Shown: piece after piece, positions 20,301 to 29,550 of the stretch
How the letters are laid out: each line of letters starts with the position of its first letter
How positions within the stretch are numbered: position 1 is the first letter of the stretch
From: Methylomonas aurea
GTDB lineage: Bacteria > Pseudomonadota > Gammaproteobacteria > Methylococcales > Methylomonadaceae
NCBI RefSeq assembly: GCF_024505045.1
Contig: NZ_JANIBM010000022.1
Span: 1 to 64,000 of the forward strand
Direction of reading: 5' to 3'
Length of the DNA stretch: 64,000 bases
Notes under the pieces: model-generated
Told to the model about the DNA's origin: nothing
Databases searched by the model: none
The model's input: only the letters and a program-made list of their open reading frames with translations
Translations under genes and position numbers: made by a program

Positions 20301-20720
20301 ATCCAGATCGCTGAGTCGGGTTTTTTCGATGATCAAGCGCTGTTCCAACTCATCGGTCGGGATCAAAGCCAGCTTTTCCGACTTGCGGTTTTTTAGGCTG
20401 CTTTCCGCCTCGGCGATTTGCCCGGCGATTTGTTTCGACACCACCGGATAGAGATTCAACGCCTGTTTGAAGGACTCGGCCTGAGCGTCCTGGGCTTCGG
20501 CCTCGCTTAAATTGTCCTCGCTTTCCCGGTAAGCGGCCAGGATCCGGTTTTTGGCCTCTTCGCTCAGATTTTGTTTATCTTTGACCAATTGGACGCGCTG
20601 CTGGATATCGGCCCGCGACACGGTTTTCATAGCCGTACTGGGCGTTGCGGCATAACCGGCATCGGCCATGAGCAACGCTGTTAAAAAAAACAGAGCGTGC
20701 AGAAAAAAATGAAAGTTCAT
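17343..20720 (-). CDS. large MscS-family mechanosensitive channel (MscK/MscM type)
   Basis: A 1125-residue protein. A signal peptide (about 1-24) leads into a long periplasmic coiled-coil region (about 25-480) rich in Glu/Leu/Gln. Ten or so membrane segments follow, then the MscS pore and cytoplasmic vestibule from about 915: [30 protein letters not shown]-type blocks (shown in part), [16 protein letters not shown] and a C-terminal [10 protein letters not shown]. Length and domain order match E. coli MscK and MscM. It releases solutes on hypo-osmotic shock. The start codon lies only 45 bases from the divergent aldolase-like gene. Ion specificity cannot be assigned. Confidence 0.9.
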   Translation of the reverse strand: [1125 protein letters not shown]

Positions 20721-20765
20721 GAGTTAGTGTATTACCTCAATCGAAAATTACCGTCTGGAGCATTT

Positions 20766-21419
20766 ATGCCGAATGATCGCGAGGGCGTGATCAAATACCG
20801 CCTCGACCACCAATACCGGACGTTGCCAAGCGATGCGGATTTGTGCGAAATCAATGCCTGGCGCGCCATCATATTCCGGCTGGGCCTGATTGGTCGCATC
20901 GCCGACAAATACGATGGGCTTGGCTTCGGCAACATCAGTATCCGGCGGGCTCCCGGCCAGAACGGCTTTTTGGTTTCCGCGACCCAGACCGGCCACCTGC
21001 CCCAGCTCGGCCGGGAGCATTATGCCTGGGTCACCGCCGCGTCGCCGCAACAGAACCATCTACAGGCTCAAGGCCCCGCGCAACCGTCCTCGGAAGCCCT
21101 GACCCACGCCGTGATCTACCAGCGACTACCGAATGTGCAGGCCGTGATTCATGGGCATTGTCCGGAACTTTGGCACAATACCGCAAAATTACGGCTGGCG
21201 CATACCGCCGCGCACATCCCCTACGGCACCCCGGAAATGGCGAGTGCCGTGGCGAGTCTACTGGAAGCGACCGCAAACAACGATAGCGGAATATTTACCA
21301 TGCTGGGGCACGAAGACGGCGTAGTGGCGTTCGGCACCTCGCTAAAGCAAGCCGCCGAAGCTTTGATCGGCCGTTTAGCCCAGGCCTTGGCGCTTGAGCA
21401 AAACCGGCCTGCCCGTTAG
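20766..21419 (+). CDS. class II aldolase/adducin family protein
   Basis: The start at 20766 (MPNDREGVIKYRLDH) has TGGAG five bases upstream and leaves room for the divergent channel promoter; an upstream ATG at 20697 would run into that gene. The fold is shown by GFGNISIRR (metal/phosphate loop near residue 60), the metal ligand pair in HGHCPELW, and a later His in LGHEDGVVAFG. Members include fuculose and ribulose phosphate aldolases and methylthioribulose dehydratase. This one is too divergent for a substrate call. Cytoplasmic, about 217 residues. Confidence 0.75.
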   Translation: MPNDREGVIKYRLDHQYRTLPSDADLCEINAWRAIIFRLGLIGRIADKYDGLGFGNISIRRAPGQNGFLVSATQTGHLPQLGREHYAWVTAASPQQNHLQAQGPAQPSSEALTHAVIYQRLPNVQAVIHGHCPELWHNTAKLRLAHTAAHIPYGTPEMASAVASLLEATANNDSGIFTMLGHEDGVVAFGTSLKQAAEALIGRLAQALALEQNRPAR

Positions 21420-21452
21420 AATGCCAGGTTTATTAGAGTTTATTAATTGAAC

Positions 21453-21707
21453 ATGCCGGAAATCATCATCTACACCACGAAAATTTGCCCTTATTGCACG
21501 ATGGCGAAACGCTTACTGGAGCGTAAGGGCGCCCGTTATACCGAAATCAACGTCGATGCCGAGCCTGGATTAAGGGAGCAGATGATGGAAAAAACCAAAC
21601 GTCGCACGGTGCCGCAAATTTTTATCGGCGAGCGCCACATTGGCGGCTTCGACGATTTGCATGAACTGGACATGAACCGGGAGCTGGATCCGTTGCTACA
21701 GGATTGA
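21453..21707 (+). CDS. grxC: glutaredoxin 3
   Basis: An 84-residue dithiol glutaredoxin with the active site CPYC (residues 11-14 of MPEIIIYTTKICPYC), followed by TVPQIFIGERHIGGFDDL (cis-Pro and glutathione-binding GG). It reduces protein disulfides at the expense of glutathione. A TTG two codons upstream could extend it, but ATG at 21453 fits the family. It follows the aldolase-like gene by 33 bases on the same strand. Confidence 0.95.
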   Translation: MPEIIIYTTKICPYCTMAKRLLERKGARYTEINVDAEPGLREQMMEKTKRRTVPQIFIGERHIGGFDDLHELDMNRELDPLLQD

Positions 21708-21719
21708 AGTTCCGCAGAA

Positions 21720-21748
21720 CCGGGCTTCAGGGAAACTCCGTCGCCCGG
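21720..21748. terminator. weak hairpin between grxC and PilZ gene
   Basis: CCGGGC at 21720-21725 pairs with GCCCGG at 21743-21748 in the 52-base gap between convergent genes. The loop is long (17 bases) and no T tract follows, so this is only a possible shared 3'-end structure. Confidence 0.3.
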
Positions 21749-21759
21749 AATCGAGCGCT

Positions 21760-22338
21760 TTAGCGAATAGTGACTAGCTGCAAGCCGATTCGAGTACTGA
21801 TTTCGTTACTGTCGAACCAGACGATTTTGCCCAAAGCGCTGAGGCCCAACTCCGGGCATTGCACTTTGACCGGAGCATTGAGCTTGATCGCCGGCGCACT
21901 GCCCGCCAACTTTAAGCACATGCCTTCCACCGAACGGTCCACGCCGTCCACCGTGAAACGTTCCTTGTCGACGAACAACTCGGCCTTAAAATGTTCGGCC
22001 TTGCGGTAGCCGCGGCGCTTACGCCATAGTTTCTGAGCGTTATGCACCACATCGCGAAATTCCAGACCCATCATGATCCGGTTGCGGTCGCGTTTGACCC
22101 AGACGATGTCGACTTCCCCGGCCAACTGCAGTTCGGCGACGAAAATTTCTGCGCGCCGGCTTTGCTCCAGCATGACCTCGAAATCCCGAATAGTCGTCAA
22201 CAAATCGCCTGGCATCACTTCCAGCATCGCGCCGTTCAGAGAAACGTCGTAGCAATTGATTTGCAAGGTCTCGCCACCGACGTAGAGCCGCCCCTCGGCA
22301 TTGAAATTTTTTCGGTATTCTTTTCTTTCCTGGAACAT
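21760..22338 (-). CDS. tandem PilZ-domain protein
   Basis: A 192-residue soluble protein with two PilZ-like halves. The first starts with ERKEYRKNF and has DVSLNG; the second starts with RRGYRKAEHF and has DRSVEG. In PilZ domains the RxxxR and D/NxSxxG motifs bind cyclic di-GMP. Both halves keep the Arg pair and the Ser/Gly, so both might bind. The usual final residue of the second motif is altered in neither. It has no output domain, so it probably acts by protein contact. It sits alone between grxC and metZ; the partner is unknown. Confidence 0.75.
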   Translation of the reverse strand: MFQERKEYRKNFNAEGRLYVGGETLQINCYDVSLNGAMLEVMPGDLLTTIRDFEVMLEQSRRAEIFVAELQLAGEVDIVWVKRDRNRIMMGLEFRDVVHNAQKLWRKRRGYRKAEHFKAELFVDKERFTVDGVDRSVEGMCLKLAGSAPAIKLNAPVKVQCPELGLSALGKIVWFDSNEISTRIGLQLVTIR

Positions 22339-22414
22339 GCGCGGAATCTCTAAGGAATTTCGGACAAAGATAGCTTATTTTTGACTTTACGTTCGCTGCC
22401 CCGTCTGCCCGCCT

Positions 22415-23605
22415 CTAGGCCAGACCCAATCCGGCCGCTAAATCGGCCTTGATATCGTCGAGATTTTCCAGACCGACCGAAATCCGCACCAGGCTGTCCT
22501 TGATTCCGGCTTCGGCGCGGGCCTCCGGCGTCAAGCGGCCATGGGTTGTCGTCGCCGGATGGGTGATCGTGGTCTTGACATCGCCCAGATTGGCTGTGAC
22601 CGACAGCATCCGCGTCGCATCGATTAAACGCCAGGCTTCTGCCTTGCCGCCCTTCAGTTCGAAACTGACCACCGCGCCGAAATGGCTTTGCTGGCGTTTG
22701 GCCAGTTCGTGCTGGGCATGCGACGCCAGCCCCGGATAATGCACCTTGGCAACGGCGTCCTGCCGCTCCAGCCATTGGGCCAGGGCGAAGGCACTATCGC
22801 AATGCGCTTTCATCCGAATCGCCAACGTTTCCAAACCACCGGCAAATACCCAGGCATTGAACGGGCTCAACGTCGCACCGCCGGTGCGCAAATACGGATA
22901 GACCTGTTTTTCGATGATTTCTTCGTTAGCGACCACCGCACCGCCGACACAACGTCCCTGACCGTCGATGTACTTGGTCGCGGAATGCACGACGATGTCG
23001 GCACCCAAGGTCAACGGCTGCTGCAGAATCGGCGTGCAAAACACATTGTCCACCACCAACAGGCAACCGTGGCGGTGGGCGATGTCGGCCAAGGCCCGAA
23101 TATCGGCGATTTCGATCAGCGGATTCGACGGCGTTTCCAGAAACAGAAAGCGGGTATTGGGCTTGATGGCCGCTTCCCAGGCGGCCGGATCGGTCAAACT
23201 GACGAAATCGGTTTCGACGCCGAATTTGCCGAAATAATTTTGAAAAGCCAGGACGGTGTTGCCGAATACGCTGCGCGAACACACCACATGGTCGCCTGCC
23301 TTCAATAGAGCCATACCTACCGCCATGATCGCCGCCATGCCGGAGGCAAACGCCAGACAGCGCTCGCCCTTTTCCATCAGCGCCAGGCGCTCCTGGAATG
23401 CGCTGACAGTCGGGTTGGTAAAGCGCGAATAAATATTGCCTGGCTGCTGACCGGTAAACTTCAGCGAGGCTTCCTCGGCCGAGCCGAACACGTAGCTGGA
23501 GGTGGCGAAAATCGGCATGCTGTGTTCGCCCTCGTGGGTCCGCTTCTGGCCGGCGCGTATGGCTTGGGTCTCCGCGGCATATTCCTGCCAATCCGGTTGA
23601 TTCAT
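22415..23605 (-). CDS. metZ: O-succinylhomoserine sulfhydrylase
   Basis: A PLP-dependent Cys/Met metabolism enzyme, 396 residues. The N-terminus has TQAIRAGQKRTHEGEHS and PIFATSSYVF; the PLP lysine is in HSATKYIDGQG; FLETPSNPLIEIADI and SVTANLGDVKTTITHPA complete the family pattern. Together with the location after purF, as in Pseudomonas, this points to MetZ, which makes homocysteine from O-succinylhomoserine and sulfide, rather than to MetB or MetC. The start lies one base beyond the purF stop. Confidence 0.92.
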   Translation of the reverse strand: MNQPDWQEYAAETQAIRAGQKRTHEGEHSMPIFATSSYVFGSAEEASLKFTGQQPGNIYSRFTNPTVSAFQERLALMEKGERCLAFASGMAAIMAVGMALLKAGDHVVCSRSVFGNTVLAFQNYFGKFGVETDFVSLTDPAAWEAAIKPNTRFLFLETPSNPLIEIADIRALADIAHRHGCLLVVDNVFCTPILQQPLTLGADIVVHSATKYIDGQGRCVGGAVVANEEIIEKQVYPYLRTGGATLSPFNAWVFAGGLETLAIRMKAHCDSAFALAQWLERQDAVAKVHYPGLASHAQHELAKRQQSHFGAVVSFELKGGKAEAWRLIDATRMLSVTANLGDVKTTITHPATTTHGRLTPEARAEAGIKDSLVRISVGLENLDDIKADLAAGLGLA

Positions 23606-23606
23606 A

Positions 23607-25115
23607 TTATTTCGCCACCTGCATTTCTATGATGAAGCTGCTGCTATTGCGGGTTTCTTGGGCATGATCGTTGCGCAGTGCCTCGATTTTGGCCAGATAG
23701 GCATCGTCGATATCGCCGGTCACGTAATCGCGACTGAAGCAGGACGTGTCGAAGTGCGCGATTTTCGGATTGCCCCGGCCGACCGCTTCGATCAAATCGT
23801 CGAGATCTTGATAAATCAATTTATCGGCTCCCAGTTCCCGGCACACCTCGTCTTCGCTACGGCCGTGGGCGATCAACTCGCGCGCGGCCGGCATATCGAT
23901 CCCATAGACATTGGGGTAACGTACCGGCGGCGCGGCGGAGGCGAAGTAAACCTTTTTGGCGCCGGCGTCGCGGGCCATCTGGATAATCTGCTCCGAGGTG
24001 GTGCCGCGCACGATGGAATCGTCGACCAGCAATACGTTTTTACCGTCGAATTCCAGCGAAATCGCGTTCAGCTTTTGCTTAACCGACTTTTTGCGCAGTT
24101 TCTGGCCGGGCATGATGAAAGTGCGGCCGATGTAACGGTTCTTCATGAACCCCTCGCGAAACTTGACCCCCAGATCGTGGGCAATTTGCGAGGCGGCGGT
24201 GCGGCTGGTATCCGGAATCGGAATCACCACGTCGATGTCGTGGTCCGGCCATTCCCGCTGGATTTTTTCGGCCAGCTTTTTGCCCATCCGCATCCGCGCC
24301 TTGTAAACCGAGATGTTGTCGATGATCGAATCCGGCCGGGCAAAATAGACATATTCGAAAATACACGGGCAATGGTCGATGGTTTCGGCGCACTGGCGGG
24401 TGTGCAATTTGCCGGAAGCCTCGATGAATACCGCTTCGCCCGGCGCCAGATCGCGAATCAGGCGAAAATCCAAGACATCGAGGGCGACGCTCTCCGAAGC
24501 GATCATGTAATCGACGCCATCCTCGGTTTTGCGTTCGCCAAACACGATCGGTCTGATGCCGTGCGGATCGCGAAACCCCAACACGCCGAAGCCGGCGATC
24601 ATCACCACGACCGCATAAGCGCCGCGGCAACGTTTATGCACGGCGCTTACCGCTTGAAATACGTCGTCTACCGTCAACCTCAGTTTGCCGAATTGCTGCA
24701 ATTCGTGGGCGAACACGTTCAACAAGACTTCCGAATCCGAGTCGGTATTGATGTGGCGCTGGTCGTCGACGAACACCTGCCGCTTCAACTCCTCGGTATT
24801 GGTCAGATTACCGTTGTGGGCCAGGGTCAGACCGAACGGCGAATTGACGTAAAACGGCTGGGCCTCGGCGGAACTGGTGCAACCGGCGGTCGGATAACGC
24901 ACGTGGGCAATACCCATATTACCCTTCAATTTCATCATCTGTTCGGGCGAAAACACGTCTCTGGCCAGACCGTTGTCCTTGCGCAAATGCAGGCGGCCAC
25001 CGTCGCAGGTGACGATGCCTGCCGCGTCCTGGCCGCGGTGCTGCAACACGGTTAATGCATCGTACAAGTCTTGGTTAACACTTTGATTGGAAACAATAGC
25101 GGCAATACCACACAT
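23607..25115 (-). CDS. purF: amidophosphoribosyltransferase
   Basis: The first committed enzyme of purine synthesis, 502 residues. The N-terminal nucleophile is Cys2 ([11 protein letters not shown]) of the Ntn glutaminase domain, with HVRYPTAG and AHNGNLTN; the phosphoribosyltransferase loop is [14 protein letters not shown]. The propeptide is absent, as in proteobacterial enzymes. It lies between cvpA and metZ, an arrangement conserved in gammaproteobacteria. All key residues are visible. Confidence 0.97.
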   Translation of the reverse strand: MCGIAAIVSNQSVNQDLYDALTVLQHRGQDAAGIVTCDGGRLHLRKDNGLARDVFSPEQMMKLKGNMGIAHVRYPTAGCTSSAEAQPFYVNSPFGLTLAHNGNLTNTEELKRQVFVDDQRHINTDSDSEVLLNVFAHELQQFGKLRLTVDDVFQAVSAVHKRCRGAYAVVVMIAGFGVLGFRDPHGIRPIVFGERKTEDGVDYMIASESVALDVLDFRLIRDLAPGEAVFIEASGKLHTRQCAETIDHCPCIFEYVYFARPDSIIDNISVYKARMRMGKKLAEKIQREWPDHDIDVVIPIPDTSRTAASQIAHDLGVKFREGFMKNRYIGRTFIMPGQKLRKKSVKQKLNAISLEFDGKNVLLVDDSIVRGTTSEQIIQMARDAGAKKVYFASAAPPVRYPNVYGIDMPAARELIAHGRSEDEVCRELGADKLIYQDLDDLIEAVGRGNPKIAHFDTSCFSRDYVTGDIDDAYLAKIEALRNDHAQETRNSSSFIIEMQVAK

Positions 25116-25127
25116 AACTGATCCGGA

Positions 25128-25646
25128 TTATCGATAATGAATGTAATCCGCCAAACCGGCCGGCAACTGGCTTTTCAACCAGATCGCCAAGGCTTGAAAC
25201 GGAGGAATGAGAACGGATTGTTTCCACCAGGGATCTTCCGGCAGCGGCGTGACTCCGGCCAGAATTACCAGCAGGGAAACCAGCACGGCCCCGCGGACGA
25301 TACCGAACAACATACCAAGCAGGCGATCGCTGCCGCTCAGGCCGGTTTTCTCGATCAGTTGGCTCAACAGGAAACTGATCAGACTGCCTAGTATCAACGT
25401 GGCGAAAAAAAGCAAGCCGAAACTGGCGGCGATGCGCGCCGACGGGTAGCTGATCGTGGTTTGCAGCAACGCAGAAAGCTCGCGGCTGTAATGGGTCGCC
25501 ACCCAAACCGCCGCAATCCACAACACCAAGGCAAAGGCTTCCTTGATGAAACCGCGAACCAGACCCATGACCGCCGACATGGAAATGACGGCGATGATGG
25601 TGTAATCAACCCACAGCAGTTTGTCCCAAGGCAGCAAATCCGGCAT
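25128..25646 (-). CDS. cvpA: CvpA family membrane protein
   Basis: A 172-residue inner membrane protein with four hydrophobic segments. The family start (WVDYTIIAVISMSAVMGLVRGFIKEA, in part) and GSDRLLGMLFGIVRGAVLVSLL are both present. In E. coli it is required for colicin V production and is linked to envelope stress; the molecular function is unknown. It lies 12 bases upstream of purF and is likely co-transcribed with it. Confidence 0.92.
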   Translation of the reverse strand: MPDLLPWDKLLWVDYTIIAVISMSAVMGLVRGFIKEAFALVLWIAAVWVATHYSRELSALLQTTISYPSARIAASFGLLFFATLILGSLISFLLSQLIEKTGLSGSDRLLGMLFGIVRGAVLVSLLVILAGVTPLPEDPWWKQSVLIPPFQALAIWLKSQLPAGLADYIHYR

Positions 25647-25688
25647 CGTTCAGTAATTTAGCAAAATGCCCAAACGGGTTAAAACCGG

Positions 25689-26510
25689 TTATTCGTCGGC
25701 GGAAACGAAGCTGTTGACGTTGATCTGCGCCAATTTGGCCTTGACGGCCTGGGCTTTGGCTTTATCGACGATCGGTCCGATCCGAACTTTGAAGACGGTG
25801 CCTTTGTCGCCGGCGACTTCTTTAACTGTTGCGGCAAAACCCTGTTGCTTCAAACTCTCCTGCAAACTGGCGGCATTCGCTTTCTGGCTGAAAGTGCCGA
25901 CCTGTAAATACCAGCGGTTGGTGTCCTCGGCCGGGGCGACAGGCTTGACCGCAGGCGGCGCTACCGGCGCTTGGGTCTGTAGTTCCGGTTTCGCTTCGGC
26001 TGGTTTTGCCAGCGGCTTCAACGGTTTGGGCACCGGGGCGACACCCGGTAAAGCTTGAACCGAAACGGCGGGTTTCGCCGGTTTCGGCGCGAGCGGCAAA
26101 TCCTCCGCTTCGGCTGGTTCTTCGTCCGCCGGGGCGATAGCCCGCGCCGGAGCCTTGGCAGCGGAGGCTGCGGATGGCGTTAACGGCGCCGCTTCCCTAG
26201 CGCTCAATTTGATTTGCGGCTTGGGCGCTTCGAATTCGGCCTCGGCTTCGCCTTCTTCCACGAATTTTGGAGCCGGCTTGGCCGCTGGGACCGCAGCCGG
26301 AGCGGAGGCCTCAGGCACGTCTTCCACTTTTTCCGGAAGCGGCATGATTTCCACTTCCTGCGCTTTGGCAGGCAATTCTGGAATTTTCAGTTCGCTGATA
26401 TTCTTACCCGTTTCGTCGATAGGATCGTCGAATAACATCGGTACGAAAATCGCGGCCAGTGCGGTAATGACCGCCGCACCTATCAATCGCTGTTTCAATT
26501 CTTGATCCAT
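25689..26510 (-). CDS. dedD: SPOR-domain protein, DedD-like
   Basis: The start at 26510 (MDQELKQRLIGAAVI) is chosen because AGAGG sits 7 bases before it; a GTG at 26519 is the alternative. One membrane segment (about 9-27) is followed by a long Pro/Ala/Glu linker (about 60-190) and a C-terminal SPOR domain (WYLQVGTFSQKANAASLQ... KVRIGPIVDKAKA). SPOR domains bind denuded glycan strands at the division septum. The linker is longer and more acidic than in E. coli DedD. It lies between folC and cvpA. Confidence 0.9.
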   Translation of the reverse strand: MDQELKQRLIGAAVITALAAIFVPMLFDDPIDETGKNISELKIPELPAKAQEVEIMPLPEKVEDVPEASAPAAVPAAKPAPKFVEEGEAEAEFEAPKPQIKLSAREAAPLTPSAASAAKAPARAIAPADEEPAEAEDLPLAPKPAKPAVSVQALPGVAPVPKPLKPLAKPAEAKPELQTQAPVAPPAVKPVAPAEDTNRWYLQVGTFSQKANAASLQESLKQQGFAATVKEVAGDKGTVFKVRIGPIVDKAKAQAVKAKLAQINVNSFVSADE

Positions 26511-26521
26511 TCCGATCACCT

Positions 26522-27787
26522 CTAGGAAAATTTAGCCAAATATTCGGATACCAGAAAAAACGAGCCGAACACCAAAACCAGCTCGTCCGGCCCGGCTGCG
26601 GCCAACGCCGCTTGAAACGCGGCCGAAAAATCGGCGAAACCGGTTTCGACGTTCGCCATATCCAACTGCCGAAAATAAGATTCAACCAATTCTGGCTCCG
26701 CCGCACGCGGATTATCGAGCGGCGCCAGATACCATGTTGTAACCCGCTCCCGCATCATCTCAACCACCGTAGCGATATCTTTGTCGCGCATCATCGCGAA
26801 CACGGCATAAATGGTGATATCGGGAAAATAGTCGCTCAGATATTCGACCAACGTGCCAACCGCTTGCGGATTGTGGCCGACATCCAACAATATGCGCGGT
26901 TTGCCGTCGACCAGTTGAAACCGGCCCAGCAGGCTGGCCCGGAGCAACCCGGTGCGGATGGCCAGTTCACCGACCGGTAAGCGATCTTGTAACGCCGATA
27001 CGGCCATCAGCACGGCGGCGGCATTTCGATACTGGTGTTCGCCTTTGAAGGCCGGGGTCGGCAAATCGCAGTAGGCTCGGTCGCCAGCACGCCATTCCCA
27101 GGTTTCGCCCAGCTTACGGTAGGAGAAGGCTTGGCCGAGTTGATAAACTTCGGCGCCAATCTGTTCGGCCACTTGCCGTAACGAAGCCGGTGCCGCGGCA
27201 TCGCCGATCACAGCAGGCACCGATCGCCGAAAAATACCGGCCTTTTCCCGGCCTATCGCTTCCACGGTATTGCCCAACCAATCGACATGGTCCAGCGCGA
27301 TCGTGGTTACCACTGCAACATCAGGGTCGACAATGTTCACCGCATCTAGCCTGCCGCCCAAACCCACTTCCAATAGCTGCACATCCAGACCGGCTTCGGC
27401 GAATAAACACAGCGCCGCCAACGTGCCGAACTCGAAATAACTGAGGCTGGTGTCGCCGCGAACCGCGTCGATTTGGGAAAACACCCGGCAAATGTCGACA
27501 TCATCCACGGCCCGACCGTCGATTCGAATTCTTTCGTTATAGCGCAAGATGTGCGGCGAGGTATAAGCGCCGACTTTATAGCCCTGGGCCCGATACACCG
27601 CCTCCAAGACGGCCACACACGAACCCTTGCCGTTGGTGCCACCCACCGTGACGGTCAAAGGTTTTGTCTGTGTCGGATTCAGCTTTTGATAAACCCCGGC
27701 CACCCTGGCCAAACCCAAATCTATCGAACGTGGATGTAATTGTTCCTGCCAAGCCAACCAGGCTTGCAGCGAATCGAAACGCGCCAT
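26522..27787 (-). CDS. folC: dihydrofolate synthase/folylpolyglutamate synthase
   Basis: A Mur-ligase type ATP-dependent enzyme of 421 residues. The P-loop is GGTNGKGSCVAVLEA (about 48-62), followed by TSPHILRYNERIRIDG, the metal site region FEFGTLAALCLFAE, and DHVDWLGNTVEAIGREKAGIF. It adds glutamate to dihydropteroate and to folates. The stop codon abuts the dedD ribosome site. It is 11 bases from accD. Confidence 0.95.
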   Translation of the reverse strand: MARFDSLQAWLAWQEQLHPRSIDLGLARVAGVYQKLNPTQTKPLTVTVGGTNGKGSCVAVLEAVYRAQGYKVGAYTSPHILRYNERIRIDGRAVDDVDICRVFSQIDAVRGDTSLSYFEFGTLAALCLFAEAGLDVQLLEVGLGGRLDAVNIVDPDVAVVTTIALDHVDWLGNTVEAIGREKAGIFRRSVPAVIGDAAAPASLRQVAEQIGAEVYQLGQAFSYRKLGETWEWRAGDRAYCDLPTPAFKGEHQYRNAAAVLMAVSALQDRLPVGELAIRTGLLRASLLGRFQLVDGKPRILLDVGHNPQAVGTLVEYLSDYFPDITIYAVFAMMRDKDIATVVEMMRERVTTWYLAPLDNPRAAEPELVESYFRQLDMANVETGFADFSAAFQAALAAAGPDELVLVFGSFFLVSEYLAKFS

Positions 27788-27798
27788 TTCGACCGCTG

Positions 27799-28722
27799 TT
27801 AGTCCTGAATCGGCAAGGTTTCGCTGATTGGACTTTGGGCCGTATCTCCGCTTTCGCCCGAGGCAGCAACGCCGCCGCGCAAAATCGCCAATATGCCGGC
27901 TATTTTATCGCGCATCTCGCGGCGATCAATGATCATGTCGATGGCACCATGTTCCTGCAGGAACTCGCTGCGTTGAAAACCCTCCGGTAATTTTTCCCGC
28001 ACCGTCTGTTCTATTACGCGCGGCCCGGCGAATCCGATCAAAGCATCCGGCTCGGCGACATTGATGTCGCCCAGCATCGCCAAGCTGGCGGAAACACCGC
28101 CCATGGTCGGGTCGGTCATGAAGGAAATGTACGGTATCCCGGCTTCCGCCAGTTTGGTCAACGCCGCGCTGGTTTTGGTCATCTGAAACAACGAAAACAA
28201 AGACTCCTGCATCCTGGCGCCGCCGCTGGCGGTGAAGACAATAAACGGCGCGCCGCTACGCAGGCTTTCGTTGACGCCGCGGACGAAACGCTCGCCCACC
28301 ACAGACCCCATCGAACCGCCCATGAATCCGAAATCGAAGGCCGCCGCCACAATGGGATAACCTTGCAAAGTGCCCTTCATCACCACTAGGGCATCGTTTT
28401 CGTTACTTTGTTTCTGCGCCTGACTGATGCGGTCTTTGTAGCGTTTGCTGTCTTTGAATTTGAGCGGATCGGCCGGTTTCAGGCCGGCGCCGATTTCCTG
28501 GCGATTGTCTTCGTCCAGAAACATGTTCAGCCGCTTGCGTGCGGAAATCCGCAAATGATGTTCGCACTTGGGGCATACGCTGAAGTTTTTCTCCAACTCG
28601 GCATTAAACAGTATCGCGTCGCAGCGTGGACATTTGTTCCACAAACCTTCCGGCACCGTGGTGCGCTTTTGCGACGATTCGGTTCTTATTGCAGAGGGAA
28701 CCAGTTTCTCAAACCAACTCAT
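27799..28722 (-). CDS. accD: acetyl-CoA carboxylase carboxyltransferase beta subunit
   Basis: A 307-residue subunit with the zinc ribbon CPRC...CPKC near residues 32-54 and the carboxyltransferase core containing [23 protein letters not shown]-type blocks (in part) and [27 protein letters not shown]. It joins AccA in transferring carboxyl from biotin to acetyl-CoA for fatty acid synthesis. It is placed between trpA and folC, as usual in gammaproteobacteria. The C-terminal tail of about 20 residues is Ser/Gly-rich and variable. Confidence 0.97.
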   Translation of the reverse strand: MSWFEKLVPSAIRTESSQKRTTVPEGLWNKCPRCDAILFNAELEKNFSVCPKCEHHLRISARKRLNMFLDEDNRQEIGAGLKPADPLKFKDSKRYKDRISQAQKQSNENDALVVMKGTLQGYPIVAAAFDFGFMGGSMGSVVGERFVRGVNESLRSGAPFIVFTASGGARMQESLFSLFQMTKTSAALTKLAEAGIPYISFMTDPTMGGVSASLAMLGDINVAEPDALIGFAGPRVIEQTVREKLPEGFQRSEFLQEHGAIDMIIDRREMRDKIAGILAILRGGVAASGESGDTAQSPISETLPIQD

Positions 28723-28746
28723 TCGGGGTGTTCTCCGCTAGGTAGC

Positions 28747-29550
28747 TCAGTGGTCCATCGCTTGGCGCATGGATTTTAATAATTCGATAATTTCGCGTTT
28801 GGCCTGCTCGGGGTCGTCGAGATTGGCTTCAACCTTGCTGATCAGCGCGCTGCCGACCACGACGCCGTCGGCGATAGCTGCGATCGTCCGCGCTGTCTCG
28901 GCATCCTTGACGCCAAAGCCGACGCCGACCGGCAAATCGGTGTTGGACTTGATCATTTGCAATTTGTCTTGGACGTCGGCAGTGTCCAAATGACCGGCAC
29001 CGGTGACGCCTTTCAACGAGACATAGTAAAGATAACCGCTGCCGACCTCGTGCATTTTACGAATCCTATCCGGCGTGGTGTTCGGCGCCAACAGAAAGAT
29101 CTGGTCGATGCCGCGCTCGCGCAGCAATTTGACGCAGTCCTCCGATTCTTCCGGTGGCAAATCGACTGTCAACACGCCGTCGACGTCGGCGCGCTGCACC
29201 GCGTTGGCAAAACCTTCGTAACCCATGATCTCGATCGGATTCAAATAGCCCATCAACACCAGCGGCGTAGTCTGGTCGGTCTTGCGAAATTCCATTGCCA
29301 TCGTCAGCACTTTGCGCAAGCCGACATGATGAGCCAGGGCGCGCTCGCTGGCGCGCTGAATCACCGGGCCGTCGGCCATCGGATCGGAAAACGGCACACC
29401 CAGCTCGATAACGTCGGCGCCGGCCTTGACCATTTCGTGCAACATCGGCACGGTGAACTCCGGGTAGGGATCGCCGGCGGTAATGAACGGAATCAAAGCC
29501 TTGCGCCCGGATGCTTTCAATTCGGCGAATTTAGCGGCTAAACGGCTCAT
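28747..29550 (-). CDS. trpA: tryptophan synthase alpha chain
   Basis: Start at 29550 ([12 protein letters not shown]), overlapping the trpB stop as ATGA. A TIM barrel of 267 residues that cleaves indole-3-glycerol phosphate. Motifs: PFITAGDP, the catalytic Glu in [17 protein letters not shown], the catalytic Asp in [11 protein letters not shown], and [11 protein letters not shown]. It pairs with TrpB, whose coupled translation keeps the subunits in balance. Confidence 0.97.
   Translation of the reverse strand: MSRLAAKFAELKASGRKALIPFITAGDPYPEFTVPMLHEMVKAGADVIELGVPFSDPMADGPVIQRASERALAHHVGLRKVLTMAMEFRKTDQTTPLVLMGYLNPIEIMGYEGFANAVQRADVDGVLTVDLPPEESEDCVKLLRERGIDQIFLLAPNTTPDRIRKMHEVGSGYLYYVSLKGVTGAGHLDTADVQDKLQMIKSNTDLPVGVGFGVKDAETARTIAAIADGVVVGSALISKVEANLDDPEQAKREIIELLKSMRQAMDH

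Noticed and set aside
23658-25055. 465-residue plus-strand frame
   Set aside because: Exact antisense shadow of purF, with Gln/Arg/His-rich text typical of the complement of GC-rich coding DNA.
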